The position numbers were made by a program, and so were the translations under genes. DNA of 64,000 bases from Spisula solida (taxonomy: Eukaryota; Mollusca; Bivalvia; Venerida; Mactridae): NCBI GenBank assembly GCA_947247005.1, contig OX365960.1, positions 16,643,533 to 16,707,532 on the forward strand, in the 5' to 3' direction. The notes beneath the pieces are model-generated. The model did no database searches and was not told the DNA's origin. It was given only the letters and a program-made list of their open reading frames with translations. The number at the start of each line of letters is the position of its first letter. Positions within the stretch are counted from its first letter, which is position 1. Shown in pieces: positions 47,277 through 59,231 of this stretch.

Positions 47277-48359
47277 GTGTTTTGGGTTCAAGTTGTTTAT
47301 GTACTAAAGAACTACATATCATTATAGGGAGGCATATTTTTGGTCTGTCTGCATATCCACCGAAATAACCCAGATATGTGAAAAACCGTGTTGCTATAAG
47401 TATATATAGACAACTTAAGTTGTTTCAAGTATTAATTACCATCCCTGGAATTTCGACTTTTTGATCATCTTTATGCAAACTTATGCGTCCTAAGAATTCA
47501 TACTGAACTTTGTATCATAAACGCACATGAATTGATCCATGCAATTACTGTTGGCAGCACATAAATCTAATTCAAACAAAAAACGCGACGAAAAGAAAAG
47601 TTCGCCCAACGTCACGCTCTATGGTAGCGTCACAGTATTCATGACGTCATGCAATAAACAAGACGTTAATTTCAGCAGCCGGTCCATATTTTATTAATTC
47701 CGGTCCAAATGTTTTGCCGGGCCATATTTTTTATAATATTGACCGGCTGCTGTATTTGGAACATATTAATCAGTCAGTCTATCGCTGGGTATATTGACTG
47801 GTTGAAATAACAAAGCAACAGTTGAATGAAATTAGGGTGAGGTATAATATTATAAAATATGGTATTTACCCACTGTCAATTTTACACATCGACTTGAATG
47901 TTAAGAATTTGATTTATAACGAAAATCGCTGGATTTCATTGTAAAATGGTAACAATGTTTCTTGGGTTATTTTTCCGAAAATTGCTAAAAGAATTGGAAT
48001 CTATCAATAAATGTTACTATGGTTGACATGGCAACAATTTTGTTTTTAAAAACAATCATAAAAATCAAGCACTTGCCAAATTTCAAAGTAATTCTACAGA
48101 AAAAGAAATCTAGTTGTTAGGTGACCCTCTTACTAAATTGACATTTTTGTCATGATTAATCAAAAAGCATGGCCGTAAGTTGTTGGACCCATTTTCCCTA
48201 CGTACATGTATGTATAATAAAATCCTGACAAAAAGCTTTGTTGACCGCAAATATAGCGAAAATAAGACCTCGTAAATAATACCTGCGAAACAGTAATGTC
48301 TGTATTTGGTCAGAGAAAAGTGACACTTTCCCGAACATTTAAGCATTAGCGTACATGAG
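47277..48359. other. Intergenic DNA with a short inverted repeat
   Basis: AGCAGCCGGTC near 47674 pairs with GACCGGCTGCT near 47742 across about 57 bases containing repeated CCGG-type words. A 78-codon minus-strand frame at 48110-48346 has no recognisable domain. Confidence 0.4.
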
Positions 48360-48445
48360 TAGACAGTGTTAATCCACCTATTATTACACTTAGACGAAAC
48401 GGAGTTTTAAATGTCAGGTATCAATTTACAGCTAATACAAGCATT
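48360..48445 (+). repeat. 86-base exact direct repeat, left copy
   Basis: Identical to 49265-49350, starting TAGACAGTGTTAATCCACC and ending TACAAGCATT. The copies are 905 bases apart start to start. The DNA between them is not itself repeated. Confidence 0.92.
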
Positions 48446-49264
48446 CTTGCTACATCTGTATACAGTTTATTAAATATAATTGGTACATGAAAGAAATAAC
48501 ATTCCGATTTGAACAACGCTCGTTGTTTTACATGGATACGAGGGTCATACGCAAAGTTCGTGGACAGCTCCCCACAATAATTAAAACTTTGACTTCAGTC
48601 TTAAAACTCATACAATAGGTATCCCGTACATCAGTAGTCCCAACTATACACTTCCATAAGCCTAGGTATTACGTGCAGTGAACATTTGTGTTACATCTGT
48701 TTTTGTCTTAAGATACAATGTCCTGTCAAGTACACACTCACATTATATCCTTATTGATTAGTTGAGCTAACAGTTCCATTTTTATAATTATAGAGTTTTC
48801 CATATCTTTCATTACCAATACTTTCATCATTGGTACAACCTATAACATTTCCTGATTGTCATGTTCGATTTAGTAAATCACATTGATTAACTTTCTTGTC
48901 ATAATCCAAAGGTAGTCAACACAAGAGAGAGATTTCGAAAACAACATAAAGTTGATATATTGTACGAGCAACGATCAAAACATTAAAGTTATTAAGTGGA
49001 TTTGTTCTGCACAGCTGGAGAGGTTGTCAACGAAATGACATGGTACTGGTCTATAATCAATATGAAACTAGCCTTCGAACGTCCACTGTTCCCTACACGA
49101 ATCGTCGTCTGACAAGTGTACATGTGGTAAACAAAAATACAAACTTTAAGTTACCACATTAGACAACAAAGTTACTGTTCGGATACAACCGTTTAACTTT
49201 AAATGTCAAGGTTGACCCGATGACGACCCGATTTATGTGCCGGACACTTGTGGGGATAAATGAA
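48446..49264. other. Segment between the 86-base direct repeats
   Basis: 819 bases with no frame, no primer-binding-like or polypurine signature that I can recognise, and no repeat partner in the window. Confidence 0.45.
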
Positions 49265-49350
49265 TAGACAGTGTTAATCCACCTATTATTACACTTAGAC
49301 GAAACGGAGTTTTAAATGTCAGGTATCAATTTACAGCTAATACAAGCATT
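49265..49350 (+). repeat. 86-base exact direct repeat, right copy
   Basis: Partner of 48360-48445, without a single mismatch. Confidence 0.92.
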
Positions 49351-51596
49351 GACCTTGAACTGTACAATAAGGAATGCAATAATGGCAGTGTGTGCACTTA
49401 AATTATTTCGTTCATTCCTTTGAAAATTAACACCCATCCCTTCAATTATCAGGGAATACATTTCAACGTATTCAGTTAAAATCAATGTAAAGTACCATTA
49501 CTATGGTACAAGATATTGTAATTGCATAAACAGCCTCTTTGATATTTATCAGTTTTCAATAACGTTCTCTAAACAATGTTCTGCTCACCAAACCTGTCTA
49601 TGTCTACCATTGGAATCGATGTGGTGAGAAATCATTCATGTGACACGTGCATGGATACATATTTAGGGGGCATAATTCCAAATTCCCCCAAGCGCATGAG
49701 GTAAGCGGTGTAATGACAACGACTGATTTTGAGGCGGTTTGTACGATGATGCTTACATGTACGAGAAAAGGCGATATATCCATTGACGTTGCAGACAAAT
49801 GCAACGAATACAATTTGATCAGGCTTATAAAGTCAGATAATGACCTGTTCAGATACAGCGATACATTACGTTGCAACACAATTGGACTGATGTAAGGCAA
49901 GCTTATTTCGTAACATTATCTGATGGCTGAAAGAGTACCACCCACAACCTTAGGAGCTGTTCTATCGTGGGATGAGATCCCCATTACGCAATGACACTAC
50001 ATGTATCTCTGCCGAATGGGCGTCAACTGGCGGAAACGTTTACCAACACTCTACGTCCGTCGCTGCTTTTGAGATGAAACATTGACACGTCAACACGTGT
50101 TAGATTATGTTTGTCGAATGTTTAAGCAAAATTGACTACTGTTGGTCGGTGGACAGTCAAGAACATCGAAATAATCGTTTAATATTTAATGACATCTCCA
50201 GTAACTGCATTTTAATTTAAAAATTTATTTTTCTTTGTCTTGGAATTTCGAATGAGGTTTTCATTCCATTTTAATCACGTGGTCCACAGACCTTGGTTTC
50301 AAATGATGCATATTTTTCTTGTTTTTTTATCATCAATTTTGCATTTAAATGTCATCATTTTTAACGCAGTAATCAATTTCGTGTATGATGACCCATGCTT
50401 TATTGACAAGCATGCTAAAGACGAAATACAAATGGACCATTTTATTCATAATTGCTTGTCAGTATCTGTCTTAATTTTTTTGTCAATGTTTGGCAGGAAA
50501 ACATTTTTATGATTATGGGTAATTCAAAATTGTGCAATTCTGGATTGTGTTGTTGAGAGTTTTAAACGTGTCGTTCTAAAATGTTGAACAGCATTGCGGT
50601 AGTAGAGTGCTTATTAATTAGTGTCACCTCCATTATAAATACAATAACATCGGACTCAGTTTTAAAAGGTATATAATTCAATTAAAGGGCGATTTGTTAC
50701 TAATTGGAATTCATCCCACCGTTTAATGGTCCTTCGAAGAGTCTGATCCATTGCTTTTAAGAAAGTCTGACAGATGTCAACCGAGCAGGCAAATGTTTCA
50801 CTTTTTTATCGCATGTTAAAAACAATGTATTTATTATTTGTGTACACTTATCAAGTTAAGTGGTCATAACTAGTCTTTCTATAATGAACGATTTACAAGT
50901 ACACCTTGGCACATACATCATAAAGATAGCTCGTTTTGATTATCCGACTACTCAGATGACGAACCAGTTGTGAGTGGTACTTTCCCTAGCCCGCAATGCT
51001 TACAGTATCCGCGTACTTCACTTCAGTGTAGTTATTATTTACATGTATAATCACCTTCCTTTATCAGTAAATATGGTCTAAAAGCAAAGTCCACAGTGTG
51101 TCATTCATAGTGGAGTGAGTATATATAGGCTGGCTTGAAATAACCATGTGTTTGTTCTATGTCTGACTCTTGGGTGACAAGGTTGTGTTTGTTTCTGTGT
51201 GGATTTGGGTAGTCTGTGCGCTACAGCATTTACATGATCGTAAGTTGTTTAGTAGAACACCACACTCGTCTGTACATGCGACGTGCTTCTTTTCCAACTG
51301 CCTTGTTGACGTGACCAAGTTTAATTAAATTTGACAAGCGACGGTTTGGACGTAAGTACACATGTAATCTAATTCCGTGCTTACATGACCTGAAACATTG
51401 TTGTAGTCGATGTGAATTGTTGATTTACCTAAACAACGCATCTAACCTTTGTAAATTTTAAACGTTCCGCCGTATTTTTTGTCATCAATTGCCGTCGTTC
51501 TTTCTTTCGAAAACAACAGCAACGTATACGTAAAGTGCTTATTTCTAGGTTCCCGGGGCTGGATTATATGAAGCTTATGATAAAATGAAATAAATA
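49351..51596. other. Intergenic DNA, nothing recognised
   Basis: Overlapping opposite-strand frames of 82 and 98 codons (49604-49900) and one of 90 codons (50240-50512) were examined. None shows a domain, a signal peptide or conservation in another copy. Confidence 0.4.
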
Positions 51597-51910
51597 AATA
51601 TACCAGATTTATATAGCGCCCTTTTCATGCGAACGCACACCCAAAGGCACTTTACATTATTGTGTTGCAGCCACAAGGGCGCAGGTGCATCCTCTACCAG
51701 TGCAGATACAGCATGATCTTACCAGATGGACCGACTGAGAGAAAGCCCCTAAAGGAAGAGAGAGGCAATAGATACAGGCATTTCCGGCGCTGCAGAAGTG
51801 CGTCTAGCTCTTATTTCGAATAGACAGTCTGGTTCTTTAATGTGTCCGGTGCATAGCACCGATACACAGCTTCCTGGCACTTCCAGATAATTTGCAGACT
51901 AAACGACCAG
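51597..51910. repeat. GC-richer repeat of the TATAGCGCC type
   Basis: TTTATATAGCGCCCTTTTCATGC followed by AAGGCACTTTACATTAT, then about 240 bases ending CTTCCTGGCACTTCC. From memory, this combination of TATAGCGCC and AAGGCGCTTTACA is frequent as a dispersed repeat in marine invertebrate genomes. No second copy is in the window, so the call is from recall and base composition only. Confidence 0.45.
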
Positions 51911-52061
51911 ATATAGCGGGACATATTATAAATATTTCTGTAATGTCAAGTTCCGATGATGGACGGCTTGATGGACGGCTTACCTTAAACATTCTTTAAG
52001 TGGCTGCTAAATACATGTATATCATTATATTAAATTAATGTACGTATAATTAAAACATCTT
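51911..52061. other. Intergenic DNA with a doubled short word
   Basis: GATGGACGGCTT occurs twice in a row at about 51957 and 51969, a tiny tandem duplication. Nothing else is seen. Confidence 0.45.
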
Positions 52062-52135
52062 AGCCGGTGGTCTAGTGCTGTGAGAGTCTACCTCTGGAAC
52101 GGGTTATAGCCAAGATTAGATGCCAGACCGCGAAT
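52062..52135 (+). repeat. Degenerate tRNA-like segment
   Basis: GCCGGTGGTCTAGTGCTGTG followed by GTCTACCTCTGGAACGGG resembles the first half of a tRNA-derived SINE. The B-box position (AAGATTAGATGCC) is badly eroded. Confidence 0.35.
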
Positions 52136-52919
52136 TGTCGAAGGCTTTAAGTTAGAACTGGTTTCTTCATTGATTTGTGCGCATTATAGTAGTTCAATGC
52201 CAGCTTTGTCCATTTTCAACGTAATTGATAACGCAGTATGTCACTACATCAAACACATTGTCCAATTTTTGCTATTTTATTTGTCTAGCTCGTTTTTGTT
52301 CGGAGCTGTTGGTCCTCCTGCCTTGTACTCCCAAATGTCATTCATTCTGTTTTCCAACAATCAAGAAATAGTCCGGGTAAACACTTAAGGTCAGTAAATA
52401 GTCTGCAAACAGGTAATTGTGGTAGGGACTTATGTAAACCGAAGAAACGTCATTGCAGCGAATGTTTCATTATAGCTGTGAATAAGTGTCAATTCCTAGA
52501 AAACACCAAAACATGGAAAACATCATCGCTCGCTTTGCAGCCAAGCAAATTCTGAATTATATGAACTTGATGTCAGTCATTAGTTCCTGTATTGTTACTG
52601 TTACCTTAAACTTGTTTTGTATCATATAAAGATAATATACATGTAGCTACCTTTTATCTATTTTTGTCATATTTTACCAAAACAAAAAATTGCTTTGGTG
52701 CACACCCGCTCTAAAACATGAGTGCAAACTGCTCTGTGGTCAGGGAAAAGTCCGGGATATTTTTGTTAGAAAATACCATTTTGTCATATTCGCGCCAAAT
52801 GTGCCTCGATACAAATCATCGGATGACATTTGTTCCAATTAATTTGATAAAAACCGTACTAATGTAATTGTATTAATTGCTTTTAAACACCTTCGAAAAC
52901 CTTGAATTAGATTTGCTCA
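52136..52919. other. Intergenic DNA, nothing recognised
   Basis: A 72-codon plus-strand frame (52170-52388) is hydrophobic and featureless. Confidence 0.4.
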
Positions 52920-53040
52920 TGTTCTCGTTAGTCATGTGTTGTGCACTGTGTCGTGTAATTGTGTCATGGGAAGTTTTTATGTTTTCTGTGGTGCTCGGCT
53001 GGTTAAGTTAAGTGCTGCCTTCGCTGTCCGATTTTCTATT
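52920..53040 (-). repeat. Dispersed repeat R5, copy d, inverted and best preserved
   Basis: On the minus strand the order is GACAGCGAAGGCAGCACTTA, CCAGCCGAGCACC, GAAAACATAAAAACTT, ACACAATTACACGAC. It matches both the left part of copy a and the right part of copy b, so it links them into one family. Confidence 0.65.
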
Positions 53041-53149
53041 ATCTTAGTTAGTGAAGATGATCACCCATAATAAGAAATGTCTTACAGTGTGAATTAATTT
53101 GAGACACTATCTGTATATCGTGTTAGGGCAGTACAGTTAAAACAGTTTT

Positions 53150-53253
53150 ATACCGGTTGTTATACAATGGTTTGGAGTTCTGACACGTAGGAATTAACCA
53201 CGAAGGTTAATAACAAGCGTCCGAACGACAAACCATTGTATACCAACCGGTAT
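53150..53253. repeat. Inverted repeat pair, 24-base arms
   Basis: ATACCGGTTGTTATACAATG (53150 onward, 24 bases) pairs with 53230-53253 with one mismatch across a 56-base spacer. It could be a miniature palindromic element; flanking target duplication is not evident. Confidence 0.75.
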
Positions 53254-54618
53254 ACAACAATTGTTCATAGTTTATTTCGATTCTAACATGATTTAAACCC
53301 GGAATTATATATAAAGGCAGTCTTATTTTGCGAGATCGATGTTGCTTAGATTACTTGTTTACCTGCATGCAGGCATCACTTTCAATGTATATCGGCCGAT
53401 ATACAACGTTATATTTGTTCTGTGTCTATATAGGCAAAATCGCCGGTCATGTTAGAATGTACTATGTCCGGTGTGTCCATTGCTAACATATTTGTCAACT
53501 TGCTTCAATTGTATCAATACATCAGGAATATCTATTCAGTAATTCAATTTTATTGTCAGGCCCTCGTCTTTCTTAGAGATGTAAGTTCACTTGCCGTGCC
53601 CTACACTTGTTATTTAATAGTCCTATTCTCTTAATTAACTAGGTAGACAATCTGTAGAATTACACAGTACTTCAACTAATTTGATATAAACCGTTTCCAT
53701 AAAATTGTATTAACCTCCTACGGCTTTGAATCAGATAGGAACTACTTGAATTAATATTATCAAGTTCTTCAACTATAACGACATCTTATAACACATGTAT
53801 CCATTTACGGACAGGCAAAAAAGTAGACAATATGTCGAATAGCAAATGTACGAATCTCCATGTACAATGTCCCATTTCATAAATTTACACGAACCGATGA
53901 AATTATATCACTAAGTTAACATTATTTGTTCTAGATTCCAGTACATGCTGAATGCAATTACATTTTGTAATTCAAGGACAATTATTGCACCGTTCCATTA
54001 AGCGGATATTTGCAAAATATTTTAGGATTGTTTGTTCTAGATGAATTTTGTATCATTTTGTTTCGAGTTGCCATGCGATTCTTTCTTCATTTTCCTTTTT
54101 GAAATTCATGTATGAGAAGGAAATCTTTCCTTGGTAATTCTCTTTTCACAAGAAATTAAAAAAACATTATTATGATTATTTTGCGGAAGCAATAATGATC
54201 GATGTGGTCTCCCAAAATATCTCCTAAAATAAAGGGCATCAGATTCATTACACTTTACATGCTGTTTGATTTGCGCAGTACACGATGTCACTCGGATTCA
54301 AAAATAATAACAAAGGACTATAAATCACTACATTGAGACTAGTTCCCTAACATGCATAGCCCGTAAACAACCACAACCCATGGCGGAGTGAATTCGGAAA
54401 GGTTTTACATGATCAATATTTCTGTTTTCTTTTATTCTGCTATCTTTTATTTAAATTTCGACAGTTGTTTCTCAAGTTTATTTTTTCATCTCGCTTATCA
54501 TTGTCATGGGGCAAAATGAGTTTTGTTCCATTTTATTCATTCATGTGTGCAATAGTGTGTGGTTTTTATAGTGTACCGTTTCCTGAAGTTTTAAATATTA
54601 CTGTTCTTCTGTTAGCTT
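53254..54618. other. Intergenic DNA, nothing recognised
   Basis: GTATATCGGCCGATATAC at about 53387-53404 is a perfect short palindrome. No gene or repeat partner is recognised in the rest. Confidence 0.4.
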
Positions 54619-54790
54619 TTTTTTTTTTTTTTTAATTTTTTTTTTTAAAATGCCGAGCATAGCCTTTATTTGCCAGTCAGCTTTATGCTGAAATATGGCA
54701 GGCATATATGTGTGCCCCCACCCGGATATGAACCCGGGTCGCCAGATTAGACGACAAGCGCGCTAACCATTGAGCTACGTTAACCCTACT
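54619..54790 (-). mobile_element. tRNA-derived SINE with poly-A tail
   Basis: On the minus strand it starts GGTTAACGTAGCTCAATGG (A box), has GACCCGGGTTCATATCCGGG (B box) about 40 bases on, then a body through GCCTGCCATATTTCAGC and a tail of about 30 A residues (plus-strand T run 54619-54649). The T/A loop and stem around the B box are intact (CCCGG/CCGGG), so the head is close to its parental tRNA. Confidence 0.8.
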
Positions 54791-54995
54791 GAAGCTAGGT
54801 TATTCCGGTTTTTATACAACCCGCGTAAGGTTAGGCATTTAGATATGTTATATCTGAATCAGGGTCATTCCGATTTTTGTACACCCACCATAGGGCAGGC
54901 ATATATATAATATGATATAGTTGAAACTAAGTCATTATGTCATTTATGCCCCTCACAATTAGGATGGACATAGGGGCATATCTATTTGTTTCAGC
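54791..54995. other. Flank with repeated short phrases
   Basis: GAAGCTAGGTTATTCCG, TTTAGATATGTTATATCTGAA and similar phrases recur at 54793-54950 and again at 55580-55660 on either side of the TTAA element. This suggests a local low-copy repeat that the element interrupted. Confidence 0.5.
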
Positions 54996-55540
54996 TTAAA
55001 GGGACTGCCTCACATATTGGTGTATAGCAAAAAATAAATAAAATTGTCAAATATTCACATAATTTTGGTATAGTTGGCTGTATATCCCATAAACAACCAC
55101 ACTGACATCTAAAATAACTTGAGAAACTTCGGCATTTGGTAGTTATTTAGTATTTTTACATCAAACATTCTATAAGGTATTAATACCCTATAGAATTAAC
55201 ACTACTTTTAATTAAATTGGCTGAAATTATTTCGCATTTGATGAAAACGAATCGAAAATTGAACCACATACCTCACTGATGTTAACGCTGTAGTTTGTAA
55301 ATGTTACAGTTTTATCGTGTGTGAATTACATAATTCTCAAAGCATGTTTAAAGGAAACTTCGCGCTTTTTTCAAGAAAAAATACTCAGTGGGCGATATCG
55401 AGAGTGGTTAAAATTGCTTATTTGCACCAAATCTTTCATTAAGCAACTGTCAGTGGCTTCCAATTACATCAATACATGGTTAGGTTGGAAAATTACGATA
55501 TACAAAACTTTTAGCCCAATCTGTGAGGCAGCACCTTTAA
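54996..55540. mobile_element. TTAA-flanked MITE, copy 2
   Basis: TTAA at 54996-54999 and 55537-55540 encloses an element of nearly the same length as copy 1 (545 versus 546 bases) with the same ends. Its left end is identical to copy 1 over at least 20 bases. The 30-base central palindrome is kept with one change. A 101-codon frame at 55321-55626 crosses the right end and is not coding. Confidence 0.85.
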
Positions 55541-55714
55541 AGTGTATAATTCCGCGTTTTATGCCCACCCTTTGGTGGAATTTAGATATGTTATATCTGA
55601 AACTAGGTCATTCAGCTTCGCCATAGGTTGCGCAAATAAATTCGTTATTGTTGAAACTAGATCATTCAGCCTTGTATCCCCCCACCATTAGTGTTGGATT
55701 ATAGATTTGTCTTA

Positions 55715-55770
55715 AATGACACTAGGTTAAGTGCTGCCTTTCCTGTCCAATTATCAATAATCTTCGTGTA
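55715..55770 (-). repeat. Dispersed repeat R5, copy e, fragment
   Basis: GGTTAAGTGCTGCCTTTCCTGTCC followed by ATTATCAATAATCTTCGT matches 53005-53045, the inverted R5 end. Confidence 0.55.
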
Positions 55771-56152
55771 CATGCCTTACTAGACCTACATTCAGTAAAT
55801 ATGTAGTGTAGACATTAGCCACATTGTTTCCAACTCAACTTACACTTATGAAGTTTGACTGTTGAGCGCCTACCACAGATTCATTCAGATGTAACAATTC
55901 ATTTCGCTTAATAACATATAATACAAGTAACGGTATGAAGCAATTAATATATAATTAGCGCAAAACTGATTTCGTCTTGTAATTTGTTGTCTCGACGCAA
56001 ACATCCATTATCTTTTATTGACTATACAGAACATAAGAGGTGGATTATTTCAACTTGTCTTATTAACAAAACGTCGTCGTTGCCAATAAACCAGCTATTT
56101 TTACAGTAACAGTATTACTCTCTGTCGACGAAGAATGTAATGTCAATATTTA
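55771..56152. other. Intergenic DNA, nothing recognised
   Basis: No structure detected. Confidence 0.4.
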
Positions 56153-56482
56153 ATACTAGCCAAGCCTCATACGTATGGCATATCGCATTGGTGCTGTCCG
56201 TCCGTCCGTACGCACGCAACACAAATATTGTGTGTTGAACTCCTCATAAACTACTGGGTGTAATTTCTTCACAATTTTTACTAGAATTGTGGACCGTTGT
56301 TGTTTTTTAATTTAATTATGATGGCCTTTGATATTTTTAATAGAATTATAGTCCACAAGGCTAAAAAATTGAATAATTATGTTACCTCAAACTGCTATTC
56401 CCCCCCTCCTTTCCCGTTTAATAGGATATGTGCTATAATGGGGGCACCCGTGTCCCATGGACACAATTCTAGTTTTATATGA
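56153..56482 (+). repeat. Probable dispersed element with GTCCGTCCGT and ACACAATTCTAGT landmarks
   Basis: CTGTCCGTCCGTCCGTACG (56193), AACTCCTCATAAACTACTGGG (56239) and, at the right, GGGGGCACCCGTGTCCCATGGACACAATTCTAGTT (56438-56473, two adjacent words). From recall these phrases occur together in dispersed repeats of mollusc genomes. ACTAG appears at both ends, but terminal inverted repeats were not established. There is no second copy in the window. Confidence 0.4.
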
Positions 56483-57224
56483 GCTTTGTGATAGTATCAG
56501 TTCGTATACAGTGAATGTGCTCGTATACTGTTCGCGTTTGGATTAAGCATGTTAAAACCTTTTTCCTATATAGACGAAAAACAAACACGACGTTGTGTAA
56601 CGGTCGATTCACCGACGGAAGTGGCGTTAAGTCGTTCTGGTATTCCATTGATGATTTAAATTAATTTGTATGATGTTCCTTTTGTGCATTCCTTGCTATG
56701 TTGTATTTATGTTGTAAACTACATTTAAATGAATGTCTAATTGGCCAACCTATGAAACATAATAGTATGCGATACATCCAATCAATAAATCTAAAATTGT
56801 GTTCTGTTTTCATTACACGCACCACTCTGTCGATTTTCAAAATGGCATCACTCATTAATGTAAAAACTCATTCATGCAAAACGAACGGTGCGCAGTGACT
56901 TATTACATGTAGGTATATAACCCAATAAATTCTAGCCAATGTAAGTCATATTAACCCTTGAAAGGGATAACATTATTGTTAATAGTTATATAATATCTAT
57001 CCGATTTGTTTGGAATTTACACATATATAGTAAAACGGCATACAAGAGATAATAAATGTTCCTGATATTAATATTATGATGTGTTTCCGGTGGCAAAAGG
57101 TTGCATCGTTCAGAAAATGTTCACTTTAAAAGATTCTGACCAACCAATGTAAAATTATCGCTCAGTTATCAGAACGTACAGAATGCCCATCGTATACAAT
57201 GTAATCTAACAGCTACTGACATAT
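56483..57224. other. Intergenic DNA, nothing recognised
   Basis: Opposite-strand frames at 56661-56898 overlap each other and lack domains. Confidence 0.4.
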
Positions 57225-57310
57225 AGATGGTGTCTACTGTATGTTTATAACAAACCACTTGTCTGAGATCAGGAGACTTTTCATTTCCAAATTATTCCGG
57301 GTATAAAAAC
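57225..57310 (-). repeat. Inverted partner of the repeat at 4838-4925
   Basis: GTGTCTACTGTATGTTTATAAC, CTTGTCTGAGATC and GGAGACTTTTCATTTCC match the reverse complement of 4838-4925. The two copies are about 52 kb apart. Confidence 0.55.
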
Positions 57311-57655
57311 AAGCGAAACAAATATCTACAATTGAATAAGAATCAACTACATCTAGATGATACACACATTATGTTATGTCGAATGCGTAACAAGGATTAA
57401 TTTGTATTTCCGGCAATTATATGTCTCTAACATTAATTGAAACGCAGACGGAATATATATATCTACTAGAACAACAAACGGTTGGTAAATATGGTTACAT
57501 TTATATTCTAACTTGTCTTAAACATGATTGTGTGTAAATTTAAATCGTGGGTTTGTGACATGTTTACCTTCATGGCGTCATACAATGTACCGAACGTCAT
57601 TACTCACCGTTCTTCTTCTCGTATATATAATATTATGTACAATCATTGAGCAAAT
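57311..57655. other. Intergenic DNA, nothing recognised
   Basis: No repeat partner or domain-bearing frame noticed. Confidence 0.4.
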
Positions 57656-58137
57656 TGTACAAACAAGTAACTACATTTGTATCACCATCCCGCTCTCTCC
57701 TTTAAATATTCAATCTCAACCACAAACATAGGCATCCCTTTATTTCATCCGCAATTAAACACTCTCCTTTCCCTCTCCCAACTTTTGTTACCATGCTCTG
57801 TCTATGTCCACCTTTGTCTCAACAGATATTCGTCTTTCATCACACTATCACTGTTGGCTTCACTACGGTACATGTACTGCTCCCTTTTAAGCTGTGTACT
57901 TCTATTTCTCTCATCATCTCTCCCTCACACACACGCAACACCACTAAGAGATCGTTCATACCATGTCTCGGATTCCATTTCAGGCATATTATATTCGCTC
58001 CAACAACCCCCAGTACAATGACATTTTCGCAGTTAACATTCACCATTCTGGTCCAATTAAACAGATATAGAAGAAAGACACTATTTTATACATCATCATC
58101 AAGTTCAATGACACTTTCTTGGCCCGGAGAAATATAG
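57656..58137. other. Pyrimidine-rich, strand-skewed tract
   Basis: The plus strand is markedly rich in C and T with few G for about 400 bases. This removes stop codons and opens two overlapping 114-codon frames in different frames (57677-58021 and 57793-58137). The products are Ser/Leu/Pro-rich without domain signature, as expected from composition alone. The tract resembles the C-rich stretches in R3 (26880, 31550, 34100). Confidence 0.5.
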
Positions 58138-58414
58138 TCTTGAATTTGGAACTATTGCATATGCAGAAGTGAAGATACGAGAATAATTGAATGCATCGCC
58201 AACCTTAATTTCGTTTCATTTCAACAAGTTAACGCATCAAGAAATGTATATGAGCCAATCTCCAGGGAAACCTGCTATATTGACATTATGTAATTACTGC
58301 ATGTAACAAGGTTTTACAAAAGCTTTCAAATAAGAAAAAATAACATATCTATAGATTTAATTTTAAGTCATTTATCCATATATAACTATATGTTAGCTTT
58401 AAAATTTCTTAAGA
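58138..58414. other. Intergenic DNA, nothing recognised
   Basis: Short AT-rich spacer. Confidence 0.35.
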
Positions 58415-58865
58415 ATTATGTCGAAATCATTTACTTCGTTGCTATGGTGACCAATTTCAGAAAAGTACTCTGATTGAGAAAAACGAGGAGTTAGTTGTTT
58501 AAAACAGTAGTAGCCTTTCTCTAAATGTGAACATTTACAATTTGGGTGTATATTTTAAAACTTAAAACATAATTCTAAAATTTAATACCATTTGACCAAA
58601 TTATGTCAAGAATTGATCAAATGCAGTATTTATAAAGTACTGGTTACAGCGACGTCGAATAACGTTTGAATGACCGTTGCAACGTCAGACAAAACGGGTC
58701 TGAATAGGGCCTCAACAAAACATCTGTAACTTCCTTAAAAATCTAGATACTAACAAAATTTCTTTTGCATTTTGTCTTATTAAGATTATTATTTTAAATA
58801 ATAAAACTCTCAAAATCAATTATTTTGTCAAAATAGCAGGTTTTCCTGGATACTGGCTAATATGT
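58415..58865 (+). repeat. Dispersed repeat R6, copy b
   Basis: Same orientation as 35820-36275, with CGTTGCTATGGTGACC at 58438, AATAACGTTTGAATGACC at 58659 and GGTTTTCCTGGA at 58840. Confidence 0.65.
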
Positions 58866-59231
58866 ATTCGCTACAGTAAAACCCTCAATAATCAAAGCAC
58901 TGAAAGTACTGGTGTGTGGCGTACTGATGCCATTAAATCCAATATCGAATCCAGGTTGTATCATAATTTTATGTCACAGTTCTGATAAGCCCACCCTTAC
59001 TCAAACATCTGTGCTGCTAAAGACACCAAGAGAACCAGCAGTTACCTGGAACTTACTTAAGTAACTGCTGAGCATCAATGAAGGTATATTTACAAATACC
59101 ATTTTTAACGACTTGGAGAATTCGACCAGTGTCAAGATAACTGACTGTTTATTCTCCGTATGACCACGCATGTTAATTAAATGACACTCTATATTAACGT
59201 ATGGAAAAGGGGTAAACATGGCGTCGCTCCC
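58866..59231. other. Intergenic DNA, nothing recognised
   Basis: AGCAGTTACCTGGAAC (59036) and AGTAACTGCTGAGC (59059) form a weak local hairpin; otherwise featureless. Confidence 0.4.

Noticed and set aside
48360..49350. LTR retrotransposon or TRIM
   Set aside because: The 86-base repeats do not begin TG and end CA, and I see no primer-binding site or polypurine tract in between; left as an unexplained direct repeat.
49604..49900. Opposite-strand ORFs of 98 and 82 codons, with a donor-like GAGGTAAGC at about 49699
   Set aside because: They overlap almost entirely on opposite strands, no domain is recognised, and no matching acceptor or second exon was found.
54705..54790. Functional tRNA gene on the minus strand
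   Set aside because: A and B boxes are good, but the acceptor stem does not close and an unrelated body with poly-A tail follows, which fits a SINE.
57677..58137. Two overlapping 114-codon ORFs
   Set aside because: They overlap in different frames in a pyrimidine-rich tract that is short of stop codons by composition; products lack domains.
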